DNA from: Vibrio ostreicida
GTDB lineage: Bacteria > Pseudomonadota > Gammaproteobacteria > Enterobacterales > Vibrionaceae
Direction: 5' to 3'
Length of the DNA: 58,148 bases
NCBI RefSeq assembly: GCF_013074385.2
Contig: NZ_JABEYA020000021.1
Span: 1-58,148, forward strand
This document shows, piece by piece, positions 52,168 to 58,148 of the stretch (its first letter is position 1; every line of letters begins with the position of its first letter). The position numbers and the translations under genes are program-made. The notes under the pieces were generated by a model that worked only from the letters and a program-made list of their open reading frames with translations, made no database searches and had not been told where the DNA came from.

Positions 52168-53814
52168 TTAGGTGTTCTCCAGCATGTCATTGTTTGAAGC
52201 TCCTGGTGGAACGAGTGGCCACACATTTTCTTCTTCATCAATCAGTACATGAAGCAAGTAGGACGTTTTGCTGGCCAGCATTTCCTCAAGGGCAGGCCCG
52301 ACTTCTTGCTTTGTCGTGATCGTTTTACCCGGAATATCAAATGCTTTTGCTAGCATTATGAAATCTGGGTTATCGTCGAGAATCGTTTCGCTATGGCGGC
52401 CATCAAAAAATAATGATTGCCATTGACGAACCATCCCCAAACGTTGGTTGTTCAGTAGAACGATTTTTACAGGAATCTGACGTCGTTTCAGCGTCCCCAG
52501 CTCCTGAATGTTCATCATAAAAGACCCGTCACCTGTAATAAGAATAGACTGATCATTCGGACGCGCGACCGCTGCACCCATTGCAGCTGGTAGGCCAAAC
52601 CCCATTGTGCCCAAACCAGCAGAAGTGATGAAGTTCTGCGGCTCTCGGGGTTGAATATGCTGCGCTGCCCACATCTGATGCTGCCCCACATCGGTTGAAA
52701 TAATAGAGCTGTCAGGCATCATATCGGATAACTGCTTAAGCAAGCTGGGAGCAAAAATAAGCTCACCTGGGTGATCATAGCGCCATTTAAAACCGCTTCT
52801 TAGGCTTTCACTGTGTTTAACCCAAGGCGTGATGTCTTGAGTCAGCTCCAATTGTGGAAGAATGAGGTTTATCTCACCGCGAAGTGGTGCGTGGACATGT
52901 CGCAATTTATTGATCTCGGCAGCATCAATATCGATATGGATCACTTTGGCATGTGGGGCAAAAGTGTCTAATTTCCCTGTGACTCTATCGTCAAAGCGAG
53001 CTCCAACTGCAATGAGAAGGTCACTTTCTTGTACAACAAGATTGGCCGCTTTTGTGCCGTGCATTCCGAGCATACCAAGATAGTGTGGATCGTGACGTTC
53101 AACCGTGCCCAATCCTTTCAATGTGCTAACGGTTGGCATTGGATTGAGGCGTAAAAACTCACGCACTGATTGAGTGGCTTTGCCCAGTTGGACCCCACCT
53201 CCAACATACAGTACCGGGCGAGTACTTTGCGAGAGCAACTGTTGTGCAGTACTAACAGCGTCTTGTTGTGCGATAGGCAACGCGGGGGGTGTAAACGGTG
53301 GCAGGATTTCAACAGGCGATTGTGCGAGCTGAACATCTTTGGCAATATCGACAATGACGGGGCCAGGACGACCGGCCTTAGCCACTTCGAAGGCCTCTGC
53401 CAATGTGTCTGCCAGTTCACGGATATCGGTGACTAGGTAGCTGTGTTTGGTACAAGAAAGAGACATCCCGATAACGTCCATTTCCTGAAAGGCGTCGGTA
53501 CCGATATGGGAACTCGCAACTTGGCCAGTGATGGCGACTAACGGCACGGAATCCATAAAAGCATCAGCGAGGCCTGTGACCAAATTGGTTGCGCCGGGAC
53601 CGGAGGTCGCCATACACACAGCGACATCCTGAGTGGATCGCGCCATGCCGATAGCGGCCATTGCAGCACCTTGTTCATGACGGCAGAGAATATGTTCTAC
53701 TCCGCCATCGTAGAGGGCATCGTAAATGGGCATTATTGCGCCACCCGGATAACCAAAAACGGTTTTTATGCCTTGCTGCTTCAACGCGGCTACGACTAAC
53801 TCAGCACCTTTCAT
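52168..53814 (-). CDS. ilvG: Acetolactate synthase II large subunit
   Basis: IlvG, the catalytic subunit, condenses pyruvate with pyruvate or 2-oxobutanoate using TPP. The 548-residue protein is intact (the E. coli K-12 gene is frameshifted) and has the catalytic Glu47 in RHEQGA and the TPP motif GDGSFMMN near 430. The ATG at 53814 is preceded by AGGAGG. Directly upstream are three tandem copies of a 21-bp unit, each with its own Shine-Dalgarno. It opens the structural part of the operon. Confidence 0.97.
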   Translation of the reverse strand: MKGAELVVAALKQQGIKTVFGYPGGAIMPIYDALYDGGVEHILCRHEQGAAMAAIGMARSTQDVAVCMATSGPGATNLVTGLADAFMDSVPLVAITGQVASSHIGTDAFQEMDVIGMSLSCTKHSYLVTDIRELADTLAEAFEVAKAGRPGPVIVDIAKDVQLAQSPVEILPPFTPPALPIAQQDAVSTAQQLLSQSTRPVLYVGGGVQLGKATQSVREFLRLNPMPTVSTLKGLGTVERHDPHYLGMLGMHGTKAANLVVQESDLLIAVGARFDDRVTGKLDTFAPHAKVIHIDIDAAEINKLRHVHAPLRGEINLILPQLELTQDITPWVKHSESLRSGFKWRYDHPGELIFAPSLLKQLSDMMPDSSIISTDVGQHQMWAAQHIQPREPQNFITSAGLGTMGFGLPAAMGAAVARPNDQSILITGDGSFMMNIQELGTLKRRQIPVKIVLLNNQRLGMVRQWQSLFFDGRHSETILDDNPDFIMLAKAFDIPGKTITTKQEVGPALEEMLASKTSYLLHVLIDEEENVWPLVPPGASNNDMLENT

Positions 53815-53884
53815 CGTAACCTCCTCGGCTACTAGCGTAACCTCCTCGGCTACTAGCGTAACCTCCTCGGCTACTAGCGTAGCC
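53815..53884 (-). repeat. Three tandem 21-bp repeats, each carrying a ribosome-binding site
   Basis: Units are 53815-53835, 53836-53856 and 53857-53877, identical base for base, with a 7-base partial fourth at 53878-53884. On the transcript each contains GAGGAGGTTACG, a full Shine-Dalgarno. Only the last is next to a start codon (the ilvG ATG); no start codon follows the others. Each unit can fold as GTAGCC-GAGGA-GGTTAC, hiding its Shine-Dalgarno, or pair across a junction (GGTTAC-GCTA-GTAGCC). Confidence 0.95.
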
Positions 53885-54018
53885 TTTTTTTGTTGCTCTG
53901 CACATCATGTGCACTCCCGTTATTTTTTGTCAGCTTTATTGGGCTGAGCTTGTTATTTTGACTGTCTGTCGAACGACGAGATGATGGAACTATTGCACTT
54001 TTCTCATTGTTCAAGTTG

Positions 54019-54056
54019 AAAAAAACCCCCGGACTTTTCAGTGCGGGGGTTTTTTT
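54019..54056 (-). terminator. ilv attenuator (transcription terminator)
   Basis: On the minus strand a GC-rich stem (CCCCCG/CGGGGG at 54044-54049 and 54026-54031) is followed by seven Us (54019-54025). It lies 12 nt past the ilvL stop codon and about 200 nt before ilvG. In E. coli the same arrangement terminates transcription when branched-chain aminoacyl-tRNAs are plentiful. The perfect symmetry of the A and T runs means it could also work on the plus strand. Confidence 0.85.
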
Positions 54057-54067
54057 GAATTTGGTGT

Positions 54068-54157
54068 TTATCTGTCGCCCACCAGCCCCCGTGCGGAATC
54101 AATAATGACCACAATAATCAGGACTAGCAGTGTGTTGAAGCGGGCGTTGATATTCAT
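54068..54157 (-). CDS. ilvL: ilv operon leader peptide
   Basis: A 29-residue peptide, MNINARFNTLLVLIIVVIID then SARGLVGDR. Its central run LLVLIIVVII has ten consecutive Leu, Val or Ile codons, which makes it the attenuation sensor for these three amino acids, like E. coli IlvL. Ribosome stalling there would let the antiterminator form and so allow ilvGMEDA transcription. The start ATG is at 54157, the stop TAA at 54068-54070, and the attenuator follows. Confidence 0.9.
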   Translation of the reverse strand: MNINARFNTLLVLIIVVIIDSARGLVGDR

Positions 54158-54355
54158 CTCAATTTTTTATGTTGTTTTTGCGCAATCGGATACGAATTTG
54201 TCTATGTCCCTAGTGGTAACATATAAATCCGTTACGTGACAAGGAAAAACTCATTCTTTTTTCACATTCCCTCAATCTCTTACCACGGTATATAACATTA
54301 CTGGTAGAAAAGTGAACGACTTATCAAGAAGATAGTTTAGAACGGGGAGTCTAGG
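54158..54355. promoter_or_regulatory. Divergent region holding the ilv and comM promoters
   Basis: This region must contain the ilv promoter on the minus strand and the comM promoter on the plus strand. Candidate elements include TTGTCA (minus, near 54236-54241) and TATATAAC (plus, near 54290-54297), but none is strong. Exact promoters are not assigned. Confidence 0.4.
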
Positions 54356-55879
54356 GTGGGTTTAGCAATTGTATATAGCCGAGCGTCGGTGGGGGTTGAA
54401 GCGCCCTCAGTCATGGTCGAAGTCCATATTAGTAATGGTATGCCAGGTTTTTGCCTAGTGGGTTTGCCGGAAACGACCGTTAAAGAATCGCGGGACAGAG
54501 TACGCAGTGCGATCATTAACTCCCGATTTGAGTTTCCTGCCAAACGAATTACCGTCAATCTTGCGCCTGCCGATCTGCCCAAAGAGGGCGGGCGGTTTGA
54601 TTTGCCAATCGCTCTGGGCATTTTGGCCGCGTCTGAACAAATACCCATCAGTACATTAGTCGATAGAGAGTTTGTTGGTGAATTAGCCTTATCCGGTGAA
54701 ATACGCCCTGTAAGAGGTGTACTCCCAGCGGCTTTGGCCGCAAACAAAGCTCAACGGAGTATTGTTGTCCCTCACTCAAACGGTGATCAGGCAGCGTTGG
54801 TCTCAAAGCACGACCACAAATCGGCAGCCAGTTTACTTGAGGTATGTGCGGATATGTTCGGCCAACAAGCACTGGGTCTACATCAAAACCCAGCCCGTCA
54901 AAAAGCCATTGAGAATGACCGTGATCTTCAGGATATTATTGGGCAGCAGCAAGGGAAAAGAGCATTGGAGATTGCAGCTGCGGGTAATCATAATCTCTTA
55001 TTTCTAGGCCCGCCCGGAACGGGAAAAACGATGCTGGCTTCCCGACTGCGGGATTTGCTTCCTGAAATGAATGAGAAGGAAGCGATTGAAACGGCCTCAG
55101 TCGCCTCTTTGACTCAGCAGGAAATTAGTGAACACAACTGGAAACAAAGGCCGTTTCGTGCCCCGCATCATTCGAGTTCAATGGCGGCTTTGGTTGGGGG
55201 TGGGACGATACCTCGTCCAGGTGAGATTTCTCTCGCGCACAACGGATTATTGTTTCTCGATGAAATGCCAGAGTTTGAGAGAAAAGTACTTGATTCCCTG
55301 AGAGAACCGCTAGAATCTGGAGAAATAATCATCTCCCGAGCACAGGGAAAAACGTGTTTTCCCGCCCGCTTTCAGTTAGTCGGAGCACTGAATCCAAGCC
55401 CGACTGGCTATTATGAGGGCAATCAGTCTCGGGCTAATCCACAAATGATCTTGCGTTACTTGAGTCGTCTCTCTGGCCCTTTGTTGGATCGTTTTGATAT
55501 GTCGATCGAAATCCCTGCTCTGCCGAAAGGAACGCTGGCACAAGGCGGTGATAGAGGGGAGTCGACAGCTGCAGTAAAACAGAGAGTATTACGGGCTCGA
55601 GATAGTATGAATGATAGGTCGAATAAAAGTAATGCTTTATTGAACAGCCGTGAAATCGAGATCTATTGCCCGTTGCAACAAGATGACGCGTTATTTTTGG
55701 AAACCGCTCTCCATCAACTGGGCTTATCAATAAGAGCTTATCATCGTATTATTAAAGTGGCGCGAACGATTGCTGATCTCGATGGGCAAGAGCACATCGC
55801 ACGGCGACATCTTGCAGAGGCCTTAGGGTATCGTGCGATGGATAGATTGCTGAAACAACTAACCGCTCAAGCCATTTAA
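54356..55879 (+). CDS. comM: Magnesium chelatase-like AAA+ ATPase ComM (YifB family)
   Basis: ComM is an AAA+ branch-migration helicase that aids integration of DNA during natural transformation in Vibrio and Acinetobacter. The 507-residue protein starts at GTG 54356 behind GGGGAG. The N-terminal ChlI-like domain (about 1-170) precedes Walker A GPPGTGKT at 218-225, Walker B LLFLDEMPEF and the C-terminal MCM-like part. It is divergent from the ilv operon, as in E. coli (yifB-ilvL). Confidence 0.93.
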   Translation: MGLAIVYSRASVGVEAPSVMVEVHISNGMPGFCLVGLPETTVKESRDRVRSAIINSRFEFPAKRITVNLAPADLPKEGGRFDLPIALGILAASEQIPISTLVDREFVGELALSGEIRPVRGVLPAALAANKAQRSIVVPHSNGDQAALVSKHDHKSAASLLEVCADMFGQQALGLHQNPARQKAIENDRDLQDIIGQQQGKRALEIAAAGNHNLLFLGPPGTGKTMLASRLRDLLPEMNEKEAIETASVASLTQQEISEHNWKQRPFRAPHHSSSMAALVGGGTIPRPGEISLAHNGLLFLDEMPEFERKVLDSLREPLESGEIIISRAQGKTCFPARFQLVGALNPSPTGYYEGNQSRANPQMILRYLSRLSGPLLDRFDMSIEIPALPKGTLAQGGDRGESTAAVKQRVLRARDSMNDRSNKSNALLNSREIEIYCPLQQDDALFLETALHQLGLSIRAYHRIIKVARTIADLDGQEHIARRHLAEALGYRAMDRLLKQLTAQAI

Positions 55880-55907
55880 ACGTTTATTGGCCAAGCTTTC
55901 TTTGTTG

Positions 55908-56906
55908 TTAAAATTGGTAGTTCATACCAACAGAGAACAAGTACTGCTTTTGATCGTAGAAGTCGATGTTTGCTTCTGTGCGACCAAAGCCAGCGAACGA
56001 AATGAGTGACCAATTTTTCCAACCCATAAACTGCTGATATTCATAGGCCGCGAAGAAACTGAGTTCATCTTCTTCAAGCGTTTTACCGTAAATGGGGTTA
56101 GTGGCATCGTATGAACGTTCGATATAGCTAGCGGTCAGAGCATATTGATGACGGTCGAATGTTTTAATATAAGACAGCTCACCCCCAAGAGACGTGAGAG
56201 AATTGGCTTCTCCGTCAGCATCAGTTTTGATGTAAGTCAGTGATGGTTGAATCAGTGATGTTTTGTTAAGGGGTTGGCGATAGCTGCCTTTAACATAGAT
56301 GGAAGTGCTGTCACGTTTTAGGGCGTTAACTTGCTCAGTGGTTAGGCCCGTGTTCGATGTCCCTGATTGTTCGTTATCCACATCTCTGGTGGCGTAAGCG
56401 GTATCTAAACTGAATCTGGAACCCATGATGTCATTGAATTGCAGTCGAAATGCGTTGCCTGCTTCATCTGTTTCCTGACGAGTCTGAGAGGTCAAAAATG
56501 GGTCTGACCAAGTTTCTCCGGACATGACGGTGGGCAAGACCGATGCACTGATCACCATTCCGGAATCAAGCTGTTGTTTGTATCCAAGTTCCAGTACAAC
56601 CGTGCCGACGGCGATGTCTTCTCGCGCCATACCAAGGTAAACCTGTTTATCTAAATCTGTGCCAAAGGTGTAGGCGAGGCTTCCAAGAGGTAAGAATAAT
56701 CCGCTGCTTTCTGAGGATGCTTCCTGATTGACATTGGTAATGGTTTTGTCACCATCGGTATTAAAATTGGAGGTAGATGAAGCTATTCCTGCGCTTAGCG
56801 AGACTTCGCCACTGAACCCTACGTGCTCTGCTAACTGAGCCATGGCAGGTAAGGTAACAAAAGAAAAAGAGAGGGCGGTTGCTACCAGAGAGAGTCTTGT
56901 TTTCAT
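55908..56906 (-). CDS. Outer-membrane protein of the DUF2860 family
   Basis: A 332-residue secreted protein with a signal peptide ending PAMA-QL (about residue 23). It is rich in alternating aromatic and polar segments and ends in FSVGMNYQF, the C-terminal aromatic residue typical of outer-membrane beta-barrels. I recognise the family as DUF2860, found chiefly in Vibrio, but no function is known to me. It converges with comM and is divergent from yihG. Hydrophobic moments would support a 10-14-strand barrel. Confidence 0.75.
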   Translation of the reverse strand: MKTRLSLVATALSFSFVTLPAMAQLAEHVGFSGEVSLSAGIASSTSNFNTDGDKTITNVNQEASSESSGLFLPLGSLAYTFGTDLDKQVYLGMAREDIAVGTVVLELGYKQQLDSGMVISASVLPTVMSGETWSDPFLTSQTRQETDEAGNAFRLQFNDIMGSRFSLDTAYATRDVDNEQSGTSNTGLTTEQVNALKRDSTSIYVKGSYRQPLNKTSLIQPSLTYIKTDADGEANSLTSLGGELSYIKTFDRHQYALTASYIERSYDATNPIYGKTLEEDELSFFAAYEYQQFMGWKNWSLISFAGFGRTEANIDFYDQKQYLFSVGMNYQF

Positions 56907-57074
56907 TTTTCTAATCCTTTTTATGAAACAGAGTGTATATTTTTCTTCGTCGGTATTGTATCAGAACTAATCCGACCATCGTCAGAGAGGCGACAAAACT
57001 TGGCCATAACGATTCCAATGTGGTCATGGGCTTGTATAATCACATGCTGTTTTATTATTCATAAATGAAATTTT

Positions 57075-58013
57075 GTGAATTCTATCCGGGATCTCATTAG
57101 TAACATTATGTCTGCATACCTACTTTTTATCTTAAACGTGGCCTTGGTCCTGATGAATTTGGCTTTTTGCTCGATCGCCATCTGTCTTGCTGCTGTGTGT
57201 AAAGCCGTGATGCCGGGCAGGCGTTTGAAAGCCAAAAGTACAGCAATGGCGAATAAAATGATGTGGTTATGGGCGACGGTGAATCTGGGTATCCTTTCAA
57301 TGTCTAATCGTATCGAATGGGACATTGAAGGCGGTGAAGGTTTGTCCAAAGAGGGTTGGTACTTATTACTTAGCAACCACATCAGTTGGACAGATATTGT
57401 CGTGATATGTAGCGTGTTTAAAGACCGGATACCTATGCCAAAGTTTTTCCTCAAGCAACAGCTGCTCTATGTCCCTTTCATTGGGATGGCGTGCTGGGCA
57501 TTAGATATGCCTTTTATGCGCCGCTATTCTCGAGAGTATTTGCTTCGTCATCCTGAAAAACGTGGACAGGACCTATCAACGACACGTCGTTCATGTGCTA
57601 AATTTCAACATACGCCAACCACGGTGGTTAATTATGTTGAAGGCACGCGCTTCTCTGAAGAGAAGCAGAGTAAAAGCAATGCGGAGTATCAGTACTTATT
57701 ACAGCCCAAGTCGGGAGGCATCGCTTATACTTTGGCTGCCATGGGAGAACAATTTGATAGCATTATTGACGTCACGTTAGCGTATCCACAGAACACCCAT
57801 AAACCGTTCCGTGATATGTTGATGGGTAGGATGACGAAAATTGTAGTCCGTACAAACGTTATACCGGTCGATGAAACTGTTCGTGGCGATTACTTTAATG
57901 ATAAGCCTTATAAACGCCGATTCCAGCAATGGCTTACAGAGATTTGGCAAATGAAAGATGAGCGACTTAAGCAAATACATCGCGCAAATAAGTGCGGTAG
58001 ACCTCGAGAATAA
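57075..58013 (+). CDS. yihG: Acyltransferase of the YihG family
   Basis: A lysophospholipid-type acyltransferase like E. coli YihG, a candidate 1-acyl-sn-glycerol-3-phosphate acyltransferase. The 312-residue protein has an N-terminal membrane helix and the NHxxxxD catalytic motif as NHISWTD (101-107), followed by FFLKQQL, CWALDMPFMRR and NYVEGTRF, all shared with YihG. The GTG at 57075 has a poor ribosome site and the ATG at 57108 would give a protein 11 residues shorter, so the start is uncertain. Confidence 0.88.
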   Translation: MNSIRDLISNIMSAYLLFILNVALVLMNLAFCSIAICLAAVCKAVMPGRRLKAKSTAMANKMMWLWATVNLGILSMSNRIEWDIEGGEGLSKEGWYLLLSNHISWTDIVVICSVFKDRIPMPKFFLKQQLLYVPFIGMACWALDMPFMRRYSREYLLRHPEKRGQDLSTTRRSCAKFQHTPTTVVNYVEGTRFSEEKQSKSNAEYQYLLQPKSGGIAYTLAAMGEQFDSIIDVTLAYPQNTHKPFRDMLMGRMTKIVVRTNVIPVDETVRGDYFNDKPYKRRFQQWLTEIWQMKDERLKQIHRANKCGRPRE

Positions 58014-58029
58014 AGGGAGCATTGGCTCT

Positions 58030-58059
58030 AATGCCGTTCACTTAAGATGAGCGGCATTG
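58030..58059. terminator. Hairpin after yihG at the IS-like end
   Basis: AATGCCGTTCA (58030-58040) pairs with TGAGCGGCATT (58048-58058) around CTTAAGA with one G-U pair. It could be the yihG terminator, an IS end structure, or both, because the transposase-like frame stops inside it. Confidence 0.5.
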
Positions 58060-58148
58060 TTCTTTCTAGGGTATCTACTTGGCTTTTTCTTTACGACTCT
58101 AGGGAAGGATCTTTGCCGTCTTGGTTCTAGGATTAAGCTCTCGCTCAT
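58038..58148 (-). CDS. C-terminal end of a probable IS4-family transposase (partial)
   Basis: The minus-strand frame that enters from the right edge ends at TGA (58038-58040). Its last residues include RRQRSFPRVVKKKPSRYPRK (about 18 of the 36 seen), which resemble the basic PRVVK..P.RYP tail of IS4-family transposases. Only 36 codons are visible; the ATG at 58148 may be internal. The IS end would fall between here and the yihG stop at 58013. Family is inferred from this tail alone. Confidence 0.55.
   Translation of the reverse strand: MSESLILEPRRQRSFPRVVKKKPSRYPRKNNAAHLK

Noticed and set aside
52168..53814. Frameshifted ilvG, as in E. coli K-12
   Set aside because: The frame is intact over 548 codons with all key motifs.
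1..58148. CRISPR arrays, tRNA genes, prophage or integron genes
   Set aside because: No spaced direct repeats, no tRNA cloverleaf and no phage or integrase genes were recognised. The only tandem repeat is the ilvG cassette.

Overview
The window looks like the replication-origin region of the large chromosome of a Vibrio species. The evidence is the gene order mnmG - oriC - mioC - mnmE - yidC - yidD - rnpA - rpmH - (amino-acid ABC transporter) - dnaA - dnaN - recF - gyrB, an atp operon preceded by parAB, and protein sequences that I recognise as Vibrio-like (DnaA, GyrB, MnmG, a DUF2860 porin-like protein). I cannot name the species. Nearly all of the window is ordinary core genome. The interest is in regulatory sequence and a few accessory items.

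Layout. 1-530: promoters and boxA leader of an rRNA operon that leaves the window leftwards. 533-3196 (-): yigZ, trkH, hemG. 3454-6813 (+): fadBA beta-oxidation operon behind a FadR-like site and a structured leader. 6885-9139: divergent purine-nucleoside regulator and exporter-type gene (punR/punC). 9181-10789: divergent periplasmic binding protein and orphan ABC permease. 10849-12210 (-): glmU. 12358-19315 (-): complete F-type ATP synthase operon atpIBEFHAGDC. 19502-23722 (-): mnmG, rsmG, parA, parB. 23723-24177: oriC, with three AT-rich 13-mers, DnaA boxes and 14 GATC sites. 24178-28528 (-): mioC, mnmE, yidC, yidD, rnpA, rpmH. 28759-31009 (-): polar amino-acid (cystine-like) ABC transporter. 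31420-37510 (+): dnaA, dnaN, recF, gyrB. 37672-38363 (+): small heat-shock gene with a sigma32-type promoter and a ROSE-type RNA thermometer. 38412-42836 (-): avtA, glyS, glyQ. 43116-43908 (+): yybP-ykoY (Mn2+) riboswitch and a UPF0016 manganese exporter. 44048-47182: two small membrane proteins, tusA, a LysR regulator and acuI. 47533-54157 (-): ilvL-ilvG-ilvM-ilvE-ilvD-ilvA with a leader peptide and attenuator. 54356-58013: comM, a DUF2860 outer-membrane protein, yihG. 58038-58148: C-terminal end of a probable IS4-family transposase running in from the right edge.

How it works together. Genes left of oriC (mnmG to the rRNA operon) are mostly transcribed away from the origin, as are dnaA-gyrB on the right. 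The mioC-rpmH block and the transporter between them are transcribed toward oriC. DnaA-box-like sites and GATC sites lie both at oriC and in front of dnaA. The ilv operon makes branched-chain amino acids and is controlled by attenuation through a Leu/Val/Ile-rich leader peptide.

The least expected feature is just upstream of ilvG: three perfect tandem copies of a 21-bp unit (53815-53877, plus a partial fourth). Each copy carries a full Shine-Dalgarno sequence inside a potential hairpin, and only the last copy is next to the start codon. Other items worth checking are a perfect palindrome around one oriC DnaA box, a hairpin abutting the fadB ribosome site, an orphan permease with a lipobox-like N-terminus, and a hairpin/U-tract element with its surroundings at 44902-45010.
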